Shown one piece after another: positions 50,173 to 62,159 of a DNA stretch of 64,000 nucleotides. The position numbers and the translations under genes were made by a program. The notes beneath the pieces are model-generated. The model saw only the letters and a list, made by a program, of their open reading frames with translations, was not told the DNA's origin and did not search any database. How positions within the stretch are numbered: the first letter of the stretch is position 1; each line of letters starts with the position of its first letter. Origin of the DNA: Pleurotus djamor (Eukaryota > Basidiomycota > Agaricomycetes > Agaricales > Pleurotaceae); the NCBI GenBank assembly GCA_029747585.1, contig JAPEVF010000132.1, forward strand, positions 33,090 through 97,089, in the 5' to 3' direction.

Positions 50173-51844
50173 CTATGGTTCTGCGACTGCAACAGCTGTG
50201 CTCACTGCGGCCGGAAACACTGGTGTGGTACCGTTCACGATGCTGAATGGCTGGACTCGAGTGTTCCTGAGGTCACCACAACCTTGTCCCGGTGCAGACT
50301 TGGCATGATAAGCAAACATCCACTGATTGTCCTTCTGGAACATAAAGCTACAAAGTCGTGGAAAAGTGAACACGTTAGCGCATCAGTTATCTCACATTGA
50401 GGCGATCTTAGTCGCTTCGAACTCACTGATGACCAGGCCCGTATACTTGAGCCGCATTGTTCCGGGTGAACACCGGGTTAGGATTCTTGAAACGAGAGAA
50501 TCAGATTTGTCAAGACTCGGTAAGTATGTTAAGAGCGGCAATGCGGATGGGTGAGATTACCTTGACCCAGTTACTAGCGACTAGTGGATCAGCCCCGGTC
50601 CTGAGGGTCAGTTGACCGAGTTTCTAATGGGAATTTTGTAAGTATAACGATCTCCTCAAAGAAGGCACAGAATCCTCAACGTAATCGTCCGTGGAGCAAT
50701 GAGAAGCAGAATAGATGATCTAGTGTGAGTAGTTTTGGTCAGAACGGGGATAGAAGCCGTGCATAGGAAAGAAAGCGTTACATGGGTCACTCCCCCTACG
50801 GTGATTGCCTCTGCGCCAGGTGTTGTGATGAGCCAATCCAGATTTGGAGATGATGAAGTGAAAAGTCTCACCAGGACCTTCTTGAACAGGCGTGGCAGCG
50901 ACTTCCTGTAAAACGAAGGTTAAACGCGTGGTACCGCAGGAGCGACGCGAGGTCCGCAGGCGGCAGCGGAGGAACATACCCATGAAAGCGTCGGGCAGCT
51001 TATTTGCACCGCCGGTCCGCTCAATGCCGTCGGCGAGCTCATCGGCGCAATAAACGTGCATTGGGTCCATTGGGCATCGGTTGTTTTACCGGAGAAGATG
51101 AAATATAGGCGATTGTTCAGTTGAAGGATGCTTCCATCAACGGCCCAGGCGTTGAAGTTGGATGGGATCAGAGAGTTGACGTAGGTAAAGGTGCCGCTCA
51201 TGGGATTGTTGGCGTCGGTTCCTCCTTGGAGGACGTGTAGTCTGTGGGTGTTGTCGTCCCGGTTACCCGCTACAGCGTAGTATCTAACGTCATTTTAGAT
51301 GTGAGGGAGATGTGTATGAAGAGACTAATCGAGACTCACATGAACCAGCGTCCGTTGAGAAACCTAGATCAGCCATTTAATTAATACGGGCTATGGATAG
51401 ATACGTAAGTCAAACGTTACCAAAATTCAGGAGCCCTGGAGCAAGATGGTAAGCATGAGATATCGGTATTTAAAGCGTTGTGACTGACCAGAAGTCAAAG
51501 TTCCTGTATGTGCAGGCCTGGTTAACACCGAGACAACTTCATCCAAAAGGTAGGGCCTACCGTCCTGCAGTCGAATCACTGAACAAGACCACGGGTGATG
51601 CAGTCTTGAGGCCTTCAATAGAATTTGAAGAGCGCATCTGGATATTGGTGTTCTGAGTCGAGGTCAGGAAGTATTGCCCATTAATGAATCGCATGCACGG
51701 ATCAGCGCCTCGATTCTGGTTCAAAGGATTGGTAAAGGTGCCGGCTCGAGGAACAAGCCCTCCGTCGGTTCCGTTTCCATGGGCTGAGACAACGCATGCG
51801 GAGATACAGAGGACGAGTGCAGCAAGGAGGTTAGAAAAAGCCAT
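50173..51844 (-). CDS. secreted GH43-type glycosidase
   Basis: Five-bladed beta-propeller glycosidase of the GH43 type (arabinosidase/xylosidase-like). The start at 51844 gives the signal peptide MAFSNLLAALVLCISACVVS. The three catalytic acids are recognisable: Asp in NRGADPCMRFINGQYFLTST, Asp in FNAWAVDGSILQLNNRLYFI and Glu in ATPVQEGP. Later exons give QLTLRTGADPLVASNWVK, VFTRNNAAQVYGPGH and WMFAYHAKSAPGQGCGDLRN. The end is at 50173 (TAVAVAEP). It probably acts on arabinan or arabinoxylan side chains outside the cell. It is convergent with the P450 (100 bp between stops). Confidence 0.82.
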
Positions 51845-52139
51845 TGGTGGTAAGCCGGTCGAGGGTAAGCACTCTGTACTTCGAAACAACTGCCAGTGAC
51901 AGCTATTATATAGGAAATTGGGGGGACCCATCACCGCGTCAGCAATCTATTTAGACGGGCCGCGAGTAGCAGCTGAGCAGAGTGAACGGTCCGCATAGGA
52001 AGATTGTCACCACAAGGACTCGAGCTTCGATCGGTTGAATCAATTGAACTTGGAGGGAACCACATGCGTGACGTCGGTGGCGACGCGTTATTTGTATTTG
52101 CTTGTCTTTCAGCTTCAATGGGCGCCTAAATCCCTCTTG

Positions 52140-52747
52140 ATGCCCAACCACCACGCCGTCACCGATTACGCGCCTCCTGTTCTTCGTGCGCCCTCGCCGC
52201 CGAGCTCGGTGGGCTCAGAACGTCCACCAGCATTCGACAGCGACCCAGACATCCGGTTGAGCAGTGAAGATTTCGAACGAGGGATTGTCGACACCTTGGG
52301 TCTCTACAAACAGCGTCGCGAAGAAATAGAGGCTGAAAAGGATCCGTTGATTCCTTATCCCAATTCCGAGCAAGACCGTAAAAGTAAGCCGTATATACGC
52401 TCGATTTCGCGTTCATGATGATGCTCAACCAGTGCGTTTCCCAAGGACGCTATGAAGAAGCGATGCGATTTCTTCGACGGAAAGTTGCCGAGGTTATCGA
52501 CGACGAGCTGGTCGATCGCACGCTTTTGCGTGGCTCACAAGTCGGATTCGAGCCTCAGCCTTCGTCCAACGACATTGACACCATAATGCGAAGTTTGATG
52601 AACTCGAATATCTCGCCCGACACGCCTGTCACCGACGGCCCTTGGTTGATAACTTCAAATCCTCTTCCAACAGATAACCCAGAGGGCATGCTTCTCGTCA
52701 CCGGCGACCTCGATAACAAAGCAAATGGCTACGACGTGCATAAATAA
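52140..52747 (+). CDS. small hypothetical protein, acidic, unknown function
   Basis: Two exons (52140-52383 and 52446-52747) give 181 residues; the splice A|GTAAGC to CAAG|GACGC joins RK to RRYEEAMRFLRRKVAEVI. The N-terminal third is Pro/Ser-rich and disordered (YAPPVLRAPSPPSSVGSE), followed by DPDIRLSSEDFERGIVDTLG and a charged helix. The C-terminal half (RTLLRGSQVGFEPQPSSNDI, PDTPVTDGPWLITSNPLP) is not a domain I know. There is no signal peptide or membrane segment. The gene is divergent from GH43, sharing an intergenic region of about 295 bp. Confidence 0.6.
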
Positions 52748-55092
52748 ATAAACAATACATTACAGTCAAAAAAGCAGCGGGCGCATCAGAAAAGTATTCG
52801 GGCAATGCATCCTCGACNCCCTTGATAAGAATATCACACCAAGGGCCAACCAAGGGCAGAGTTCGCGCTGTGACCCCCCTGTCAGCCGTGTCGTCGCTGC
52901 TCGGAATGTGGACGTCGTTGTTATGCGTTGTCGATGAAGAAAGCAAGCCCTTTTGACTGAGCCTGGTGATAGAGGGAGAGCAATGACGAGCTATCCCTGT
53001 CATATACGACTCGAAACGCCCAACGCGAATTGCCCCCTTCCTACCACCCGATTTGCTCGTCTGTTGCTCTCTTGAGTCCCTCATATGTGGAATGGAGGGG
53101 GGAAAGTCAAGCAGGATGATCCACCGGCCCGCTTCGCTTTTCGTATGTCACAATGCTCAGACGATGCAGCAACGCTATCTCCCGTCTCTCCACCCCTCAT
53201 ACCTGGATAATTTCCGAACCCGCGGCGGTTTCAAGGTCGGCAGATCCCATCCCCAACTTCGCTACATCTGCTGCTTATCTAGATGTTTCTGTTGACTCGG
53301 TTCGAGCTCGAAGCTCTCGCGGTCGATTGGGACTAGGTTAAGCACTTCCAGCAAGGTGCTCGCCGTCTGTGATCCATTCGCCTGCCCTACGCCTTTACTT
53401 TCACCTAGTATAGTCGGCTCTCACCCTCGTCGAAGCGTTTCTGCGTTGGTTATCCTCGTGGGGAGCTAGGGCAGGACATGGACGGCAGCTGAAGGATAGC
53501 TGTGGTGCCGAAGGGAGTTTCGTGCCTCCTGCTTCGAGGTTCTAGCGTCCATTCAATCAACCTTTTTGACGACACCATCAGTCCCGATCGCACCTTCTAG
53601 ACCCTCCAGAAACTTTGCTCCAGCCATGAATTTCGTTTTCTCGCTCTATAACCACCCGTGATACACATCCCTTGGCCAATTTTGTATTGTGGATGCGCTA
53701 TGCCATCGTGGTTGCGACCAACCACCTCTCGGGCCACGATCGACTTCACCGATTGAGGATAACGAGGAACTTAGACATAAAGGCTTGGCGGTATGATGTG
53801 GGAGGAGATGCAAGGGAAGATGAGGATGACAAGGGCAGACACAACCTACCAACGATAGGATGATGGCGACCATCCAACTTAGAAGTCCTTGTAACGTTGC
53901 ATTACTTTCTACGAACCACTGCGGTCGTCTGTCTAGTTTCGTGTTCAGCTGAGTTCTCCAACATGACCAGGCCCGGGATCATTATGTGCCAGTGTCAAGT
54001 CCATGCTGTCGTCTGTCCGCGATCTTGTCACCTATCACTCCTGTAAACGCGGAAATGCGGGATTTCATCTTACTTCTAAGTGATTGGAAGACTTTCTCGC
54101 TGCTATCCCATACTGTTGACCTATCAAGTTTCCTCTTGTACGTTCTCTGTGGGAGCTCAAACACGCGGATGTAGCCACACTGCGAACGACTGGCCTTTAT
54201 CTCCCAGACCACCGTGGTCATCAGGTCAACTGTCTCGGCCATGATTCCACGATCGCAGCGTATCCTTACCTCCATATCATCAAGCTCTCCTAACGCATCT
54301 CATTGCACCCCCAGGAAGACACACATTTGAAATTGAGCTGTGCGACCCGTTCTTAATACGGGCGTGCCCAAGGCCACGCTTTCCCCAATACCAAGTCTCG
54401 ATCGATGCAAACGCCGCGTATGTCCACATCTTCCGTCGATAAATTGTGTGCACACAGTTCGTGTGTTCTTCGTTTCCCTGATCATTGTCTTACATCTCAT
54501 TCGTGATCAGGTTCGACTGCAGGATGGCTCTCGCACTCTCAAACTTTTGTCCATGACTCGGACTTTGACTTCATTCGTAGGTCGTGGTCGTCCTAAAGGC
54601 CCATCTATAGTTCGCTTGAACTTCGATTTGTACGCGCCATCGAACTCCCCAATGATTCTGCAGGTATACCGTTGAACTGGGCGGAACGAACGGGTTTAAG
54701 ACTACTTACGGCAGGGGGTACAGTCAACCTCGATCTGATCCTCTTTCTCAGAATTGAGCTTCAAGATCCAACATGCGGTGTGAATCTCCTTGATTCTTTT
54801 GTACTTCTATCTCAACTGACTATCCCTCAAAGGTGTGCCAATGCATGGATTTTTTCCCTCGACGGCGGGAAATTTCTAGAAAGTGACGTGCGCTGGAGCG
54901 GCTCTCCTTGTGGACCTGGTATCATGTCGCTATTTACGGTGATCTCCAACCAAGCACCCCTACTCCACATCTTCAGTGGGAACCGTTCAATAATGGTTCG
55001 ATTTGGTCAAAGGATATTCTCACAGGCTCCGAATACCAGCGAAGTAGAATATAACACGCAGCGAATCCCTCGGCTCTGGTGACCACATATCA
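52748..55092. other. 2.3-kb gene-poor region with unresolved ORFs
   Basis: No recognisable gene. The longest frame (54672-55082, plus, 136 codons) contains GGTVNLDLILFLRIELQDPT and resembles no family I know. Shorter frames at 53986-54174 and 54340-54675 could be pieces of an eroded gene, but stops separate them. A minus frame at 52698-53084 overlaps the preceding gene's 3' end and is probably spurious. No TIRs, LTRs or tRNA were seen. Confidence 0.4.
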
Positions 55093-57288
55093 ATGTTTGT
55101 TCCCCTTGTCTTCTTACTTCTCTTTGTAGTTCTTCATACCGTAGTCCGTCGTCGACGACGACAACTTCCCCTCCCACCTGGCCCGTCGCGCTTGCCGATC
55201 GTTGGGAACTTGTTCAATATCCCAAAGACGCACCAATGGCTTCAGTACCAGAAGTGGGCGGCTGAATTTGGTGCGTAAAATGGCGCTCTTACAAAGCTCG
55301 ACTGGCTAACCAAGACAATCGTAGACTCGGACATCCTGTACACTGAGGTCTTTGGGACGCCCAATATCATTCTGAACACCCTCGAAGCCGCCAACGAGCT
55401 CCTCAACCGTCGGTCAGCAGTCTACGCAGATAGGTTAACTCTTTTGGTTAATTCTGTCGCCCAGAACTAAAGTACACGATTGCTATAAAGGCCAAGACTT
55501 CGTATGCTGGAATTGTAAGTCACGGTGTTTCCTACGGGGTCCCCTTCAATATCGGTCTGATATGCATACTCCACCTCTCTTAGAATGGGGCAAAACTTCA
55601 ATTTCGGGATCCTTCCCTATGGAGAGAGGTGGAGAGCTCGTCGGCGCATTTTCTGGCAAGAGTACATGCCAGCTAACGCTCATCTGCGCGAGCCGATCCA
55701 GTATAAATACGCGAAGACTCTCCTTCGCACTCTTCTCTGGGATCCGAAAAATTTCCTGCATCACAACCGTTAGTCAGTAAAGTTCCAATTCCACAAATTC
55801 CATTTCTTATTCATCCCTCTCATTGATGCCCTTACAGCTCACTTGGTTGCACCATCATGGAAGTATCGTACGGCATTACCCCGCTTCCAAAGGATGATCC
55901 TATAATTGCTCTCGGTGATAACGTTATGCGACACTTCCAGGCCGCACCTATTTTCGGCGCATTTCTGATTGATCTATTTCCTCCGATCCAATACCTGCCT
56001 ACATGGTTCCCTGGAGCGGCGTTCAAGAGAAGCGCGAAGGCATCCTGCTTAGCGGTTGAAGAGATGTTGAACGTACCATATGCAAAAGCTCTCAAGTTGA
56101 TTGTAAGTGATGGCCGACTACTTTTGGACTTGACCTCAGAAACTCAAAAGCTTGTTTTAGGATGATGGGTTCGCATCCTCAAGCTTTATCACACGTGCCG
56201 TCACGCGGCTGAGAGGATTAAGTATGACGGCTGAAGATGAGGCTGCACTGAAAGACGCCGTGGCTGTTGGTTATGAAGGTCAGTCCGCGTCACCCTCAAT
56301 ACGCCTGCCTAAGTCCTCATGATAACCAGGTGGTATCGAGACAACCCCTTCCGCCCTTAATACATTCTTCGCTGCCATGGTCCTTTACCCAGATGTGCAA
56401 CAACGGGCTCGGGAGGAGCTAGACGCTGTCATCGATCGCTTACCTGAGCCCTCAGACTATCCACATCTGCCGTACGTTCAGGCAGTCATGCTAGAGGTTC
56501 TGAGGTACGAATTCTTTATCACCGTTCCGCCTCTCTCTGCCTAACTTTCTCTACTCTCAAGGTGGGAAGTGATCGTTCCTCTTGGTGCGTTGCCATCATA
56601 TGTCTGAGAATACAGATTTCTAACTTTTGCTCTCATCACAGGTGTGTCTCACGCCGTAATGTCGGATGACGAGTATCGCGGTTATCACATCCCTGCCAAG
56701 TCTGCGATAACTGTGAATATGTGGTTCGTTGTTGGTTTCGCTTACTCAAACCTTCTCGGTGGATAAACTCAACAATACTCGCCGTCTACTAGGGCGATTC
56801 TCAATGATCCAATTCGATTTCCGGAGCCACGAAAGTTTCGGCCCGAGCGTTTCATCATCCACGCGGAGAAGGATGGGCAGGCCAAGAAAGTCGACAAGAG
56901 TCTCGCAGACGTCGTTTTGTGTCTTTTCGGATTTGGCCGAAGGTGAATTGTCCGCTCCTTTCCATCTCATAGCGGCCCAGCTCAAGCGAGTGACTTAGGA
57001 TTTGTCCAGGCCGTTTTATGGCTATGGAATCATTATGGCTGGCCATTGCATCCGTCCTGTACACCTTTGATATCCAGAAACTGACCGATGACGGAGGCAA
57101 GCCTATCACGCCAGAAATTGAGTATGAGCCGCTTTTCATCCGGTGAGCGCAAGATCTACTACAAGTCCACGTCAATCCTGCTGACAGGATTGTTTACCAG
57201 GAAAGTGCACCCTTTTCAGTGCTCAATCAAACCGCGATCCGAAAGGGTTCGTCAGCTTGTGGAAGACTCCGAAATAATGTTATCTTAA
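55093..57288 (+). CDS. cytochrome P450 monooxygenase, tandem copy 1 (intact)
   Basis: A haem monooxygenase of the same broad fungal class as the P450 at 47.8 kb but clearly a different family member. The N-terminal anchor MFVPLVFLLLFVVLHTVV precedes a basic patch and LPLPPGPSRLPIVGNLFNIP. Exons continue with DSDILYTEVFGTPNIILNTL, NRRSAVYADRPRLRMLE and MGQNFNFGILPYGERWRARR. Then come IFWQEYMPANAHLREPIQYK and the I-helix region GGIETTPSALNTFFAAMVLY. EVLRWEVIVPLGVSHAVMSD supplies ExxR, EPRKFRPERF precedes the haem loop, and FGFGRRICPGRFMAMES is spliced across an intron at about 56942-57000. The last splice gives FIRKVHPFQCSIKPRS and the stop at 57288. All key motifs are intact. Confidence 0.88.
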
Positions 57289-58618
57289 ACCCTTCCATCT
57301 CGTGTGACACAGTGTCTTTTCGTGTTCTATGCTCTGTATCTTCTGTTTTCGACAAATCGGTTCCTGACTCCTCAGGGGAGAATGAGGGAGGGAGTTGTGG
57401 GACAATATATCCTTATCAGCATTTTCGCTTTCTTTGCTTCCTCATTTCGCTGGAATGACTTCTGCAATCCATCCCTACCAGAATATTTTCGTTCTGTGTA
57501 CAAACTGGAGAGGCCCTCGTAAATTGACTTTCAATTCCCGCGCTTCAAGCTCCAGAGCACCAGCCTAACCACGGTCTCGCTTTGGTCTCGCTGGGAGAGT
57601 GAGTATTATCTCTTTCTCGACGCTTGTCCGTCCTCTCTTGTGCCGTAGGCTAGGCTCAAGGTTCGTCTTATGGATTGTTCAAGGACTCTTTACTCTCTGT
57701 CTCCATAACTAGGTCAGCTCTGCCTTTGTCTCGCCATCACGTCTCGCCGGGGAAAGATATGGTCATTGGTTAGCCACCTTTTGTCTCCTCATCTTAACAC
57801 CGCAAGAGTGGTATGAGAACAGTCGGCGTCTCTCGATCCTCTATGCTTGCAAAACAGTTATGCCTCCGTATCAACCTATCGGATCTTGAATTATACCCTC
57901 TGTTGCTCCCACTGCTGCTGTTTGTAGGTATAGAGTATCTTGGTTGAACGCGCGGAAGAGGAGCTTGTTGTGGTCAGGTTATCTCTCAACTCATCACGAC
58001 ATTGTTTATCGTTGACAAATCGCCTCGACGTCCGCTTCCATCAACCTAACGATCTTATCTGACCCACACTTTCCCCTTCCACCGATGGCTATGTCAAGCA
58101 TTGGGATTGGCTGAGGGAAAGAAGCGACGCCCCATGCTTTTCAGGTCGTACAACATGCTGCGAGCTTCTGGCTTCGATTCGACTGCCTTGCGCAGGTTCT
58201 CCTGTTATCGCCATGAAGAACCTTCTCTCGGTTCTCCCGATGAGCTTTCCACAATGATCGTTCCACCATATTTGTCCTTCTCGACGCTTGTTCACACTTT
58301 CTTGGGCTAGTCGTCGCGGCTTTCCATAGCCGCTCCAAATAGCTATCAATGGTTAATGGTACACACCGGAACTGATACAGGCACTGTCAAGTAGCCTTAC
58401 CATGTATTCTTCCGCTCGAGCTGTGCCTAAGATGGCATGATGATACCCAGTCCTTGATGCTGTCAATCATCATCGCTGTCCATCCATCGCATGTGGTTAC
58501 CCTTCCGTCTTATCTTTGCGCACTTATGATTCAATTTACAGCCGTAGTTCTCGACTTCCCCGAACTCATATACAGCGGCGGATTCAATGTACCGGACTCT
58601 CCACAAGTCAATATTCCA
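57289..58618. other. intergenic region between P450 copies
   Basis: About 1.3 kb between the two tandem P450 copies. Short pyrimidine-rich runs and GTCTCGC repeats occur (57570-57760), but no recognisable coding sequence. The frame open from 58454 leads into the second P450 and is probably leader sequence. Confidence 0.4.
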
Positions 58619-59297
58619 ATGCTCACGCCCCTTGTCTCCTTGCTCGTCGTTGTAGCTCTCACCCATACTACTATTCGTCGATGGCTCATACGAAAGCTAC
58701 CAACTCCACCCGGTCCAACACGCCTTCCTCTCATTGGAAACCTGTTCGACATCCCAAAGACGTACCAGTGGCTTCAGTACGAGAAATGGGCAGCGGAATT
58801 TCGTGCGCAAACGGTTGTCTCCCGATGCTCCATTGTGCCTATCTGACTGATAAACTGTGTCGTAGACTCAGACATCCTATATACCGAAGTTTTTGGGACA
58901 CCAAATATCATTCTGAATACATTTGAAGCCGCAAACGAGCTCCTTAACCGCCGCTCTGCCACCTCTTCAGATAGGTATGTCCCTCAAATCCCGTCAAAGG
59001 CAGTAACCCACCTCAGGAAATTTCTGTCCAGGCCACGACTCCGGATGATGGAACTGCGAGTGTAGACAGCTTTTGCTTCGACTTGGGCTAATGGTTAGCT
59101 TTTTCAGGATGGGACAAACCTTCAATCTTGGTATTCTTCCCTATGGAGCGAGGTGGCGGGCTCGCCGGCGCATATTTTGGCAAGAATATATGCCTGCCAA
59201 TGCTCATCTTCGAGCCCCGCTCACGTCGAAATATACAAAGGCTCTCCTCCGCGCACTTCTACGAGATCCCGGTCATTTTCTTCACCATATTCGCTAG
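58619..59297 (+). pseudogene. truncated cytochrome P450, tandem copy 2
   Basis: A close relative of the P450 at 55093-57288, keeping only the first four exons. It reads MLTPLVSLLVVVALTHT, LPTPPGPTRLPLIGNLFDIP, YQWLQYEKWAAEF, DSDILYTEVFGTPNIILNTF, RPRLRMMEL and MGQTFNLGILPYGARWRARR, ending at LLRDPGHFLHHIR. The fourth-exon donor region is GCTAGT where the intact copy has GTTAGT, and the third donor is GCGAGT. After 59297 no I-helix, ExxR or haem-binding sequence follows. About 190 of an expected 520 residues remain, so it cannot be a functional enzyme. The break could be genomic or an assembly misjoin (see findings). Confidence 0.8.
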
Positions 59298-60033
59298 TAT
59301 GTGACCTCCACTCTCAGGCATTTCTGCAGCCCCTTCAGTATAATATCCTGATACTCCTCGATGGCGAAGAAAAACTGAGTCCGATACGGCTCAGTAAGGA
59401 TGTAATAGATGAAAATTATACAAGCCCCGATACCCCTCTCATGTGAGGATGGATAAAATATACGATACCCCTCGTTCTCATTACGCGGAGGTTAACCATG
59501 CCACTGATCGATGAGCGGTGTGAATCGTGGGGTATAAACCGTTGCTAACCACTAGCATCGGGGTCGAATTCAATTTCCGTCACCCAGACGCATCGGCATT
59601 GATTTAATTGCATCCACCCAGGCGCATCAAGGCGAATATCTCCCTGAAAATGGGGAGGATCTTTCAGTGACAACCGGCGGCATCAACCAATATATCTTCA
59701 CGGCGGGCTCGGACGTATCAATGATTACCTGTTCACGGGTGCCTGAAAGCATCAGGCGACAGTTTTTGTTTTGACTGGTTGCATCGGTGCAAAGATTTTC
59801 AGGGTCGCAAAAGCGCCATAATAATGCATCCGCGCCGAGGCAGACCAACCTTTCCTAATCGGAGAGATTTAGATCGCACTCGCATATTCAACGTTCGTCA
59901 CCAGTGGCAAGTCGTTTTATCCGTCTACGACACTCTGCAGGCCCACGAGGACAGTCGCTGGATTTATCCTTCCTCGTCACGTTTATCCATCTGCGAGACG
60001 TCTGCTGCCCAACGATCGCGATCAGCAAGTTGT
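59298..60033. other. unassigned sequence at a homology breakpoint
   Basis: About 735 bp lying between the point where the second P450 loses homology and the N-cluster where GatB loses homology. It contains CGATACCCCTC repeated at about 59427 and 59460, and related CACCCAGACGCATC/CACCCAGGCGCATC copies near 59582 and 59616. No coding potential is recognised. Confidence 0.45.
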
Positions 60034-60047
60034 NTNNNNCNACNTCN
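60034..60047. other. cluster of ambiguous bases
   Basis: Eight Ns within 14 bases at the 3' edge of the recognisable GatB sequence. The last recognisable residues on the minus strand are [11 protein letters not shown]. Confidence 0.9.
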
Positions 60048-61975
60048 GAAGGAAGACTCGAAATGGCTGCTTCGCAAACCTTCGAGAGGTCTGGGTTTCC
60101 GGCACCCGATGCCCGAGATGAAGGGGTCGTTGGTGAGCCTGGTGCAGAAGGTGTGAAAGCGAGGAGGTCAAGCCGAAGTGCGAGCGCCTTGGGAGATTCG
60201 GCGGTAGGATTCTTCAATATTTCCTTGAGAAGGCTTTTTCCAGCGGTACCTGTAAGTCAGCGTCAGCGGGCGCAGTTGTCGGACAGCAATAATGCAGCGA
60301 CGCACGAGTGACAACATTCTCTTGGACGAGGTCGATCAGCTCACCGAGCCACCCCGGAGGCACACGGTTTACCGTGAATGCTTCGCGACGTGTTGCAAGT
60401 TGACCCAGCAGCTCGTGTATGATCCTGAGGAACGACTGAGTACACGGAGGTTCCAGTAGAGACAGACTCGACCTACCAATTTATTACGATCCTTGGGTCT
60501 CTAGGCTTCGCTGAATCATGGCCTTGACAAATACTCTCGAAGTAGGATACTGCGCCAGCGACAGATGTACCGTTTCCACCATCGAAAGGGACTTCCTTCT
60601 CAGCGTCGAGGTTTAAGAGAATTTCAGTGTCTCGTGGGCTGAGATTGTATTGCTCTTGTAGACGAGAGCGGGTGACATCCGGTAGTTCTGGCATACTGGA
60701 ACGAATAGCGTTGATTTGCGCCTAATTTCTGTTCTGCATCAAATACGAACACTCGCGATATAAATCACGATTAATCACCTCACTCAGTAGGAGTGTTCCC
60801 AGATTCATATCAGGCATGTAACGGTAGTCTGGTGCATCCTCTTTGCTCCGTAGTTTGAAGGTTTCGAAGGTGTTCTCCGAAAACCCGCGTGTTTCTTGAG
60901 GTACCGCTGCGGAGGGGGATTCGGAGAGAATGGATATATGGCGGTGTATCTCATGGGTAATTGCCGCCATCATAAACCTGACGCTGTTCAGATTCTTTAT
61001 TTCACAGCGAGTACCTAGTGGCGCGCCAGGCCGATTGACGGATACATTGACGTCGCAGCGAAGGGAACCCTAGAATGCATTGGCCTCTGCAACGGAAATA
61101 AAGGATGAGATCATACCTGTTCCATGTTTCCATCACTGGCACCCACAGTGCGAAGCAAACTTTGTAATGCACGGACGTACATGCCAGCTTCCTCCGGAGA
61201 CCTATTCAAGCGTTCAGAAGGTCAGAAAATTAGGTAAGGGCTTAAGTACCTCATGTCAGGTTCAGAGACGATTTCCATCAAGCCCATACCTGCTCTGTTC
61301 AAGTCAACGAGTGTCTGACGAGCACGAGGATCGTAGGTAGATTTGGCTGTGTCTTGTTCTAGTTGCAGTTGCTTTATTCGTACCGAGATGCTGTCGGGGA
61401 GCGTTAGATACCCTCCGAGGGCAATTGGAGCTTCATACATGGTGAGATCGGTCCTTTGAGATATTCGGAATATGTACCATAATGCTGGGTAATCTGGTAG
61501 CCCGCTGGGAGATCGGGATAAAAATAATGCTTTCTATCAAAGCTTGAGCGTAGCCGTATGTCTGCATTCAAAGCCAAAGCTGTTCGAATTGCTAGAGCGA
61601 CACAGTTACGATTCAGTTTCTGACGACCCGGGTCAGTTCACGGTCTTCCGGAGGAACGGACAAACGTACAGGCAAAGTCCCCGGGAATGCAGCATCAAAT
61701 GGAGAGACATTCGCGTTCACCTCTCCTCCAAAGTCAGCTACGGGTGTTTCTATGGCCAAAATTGAGAAAAAAAAAAGGCTTGTTTGTGCGAACAAGAACG
61801 AACCGGAGAACAGTTTACGCCGAGACTTGATTTGAGCGTGAACTTCAATGCCAATGACAACCTCCCAGCCTGGCCATCTTTTGTCTGGCACGTAGAGCCT
61901 TGTTGTAGAGAATTGACGACGAGATGCTGTGTGTGCTAGTGCTGTAGTCCTGCAATGGTGGAACCACGCAAACAT
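60048..61975 (-). CDS. mitochondrial glutamyl-tRNA(Gln) amidotransferase subunit B, C-terminus missing
   Basis: GatB (PET112) of the mitochondrial GatCAB/GatFAB complex, which converts Glu-tRNA(Gln) to Gln-tRNA(Gln). A likely start at 61975 gives a basic, Ser/Arg-rich presequence ([20 protein letters not shown]) before [20 protein letters not shown]. Conserved blocks follow: [98 protein letters not shown] and [16 protein letters not shown]. The tail domain has [16 protein letters not shown] and [14 protein letters not shown], then the N-cluster. Beyond it the frame stays open to 59888 but no longer resembles the GatB C-terminus (NKIVG..MK.SRG.A expected). It is divergent from the TRP-like gene. 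Confidence 0.85.
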
Positions 61976-62159
61976 GAAAACGGGTGCAAGGAGTTGTGTA
62001 TCCCAATTTAGACATGATCCCATGTGGCGGGCACGGAAATCAAACTTGTTCCACAACCCTCATCTTCACCCCCGCCGTCACTGGCTGTCCAGCGTCCTCG
62101 GGCTATTTTGCCCATCGTCGTCGCTGCCAATGACGAACTCCTTCCACTTTTTCTTCATC

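Noticed and set aside
52698..53084. 128-codon minus-strand frame overlapping the 3' end of the hypothetical gene
   Set aside because: It overlaps a supported coding exon, contains an N and has no recognisable domain; most likely chance.
54490..54560. tRNA-like B-box (GGTTCGACTGC)
   Set aside because: No matching A-box or acceptor stem could be folded around it; no tRNA was found elsewhere either.
47824..59297. Secondary-metabolite gene cluster around the P450 genes
   Set aside because: No polyketide synthase, NRPS, terpene cyclase or prenyltransferase is present; the P450s sit beside a GH43 enzyme and a hypothetical protein.
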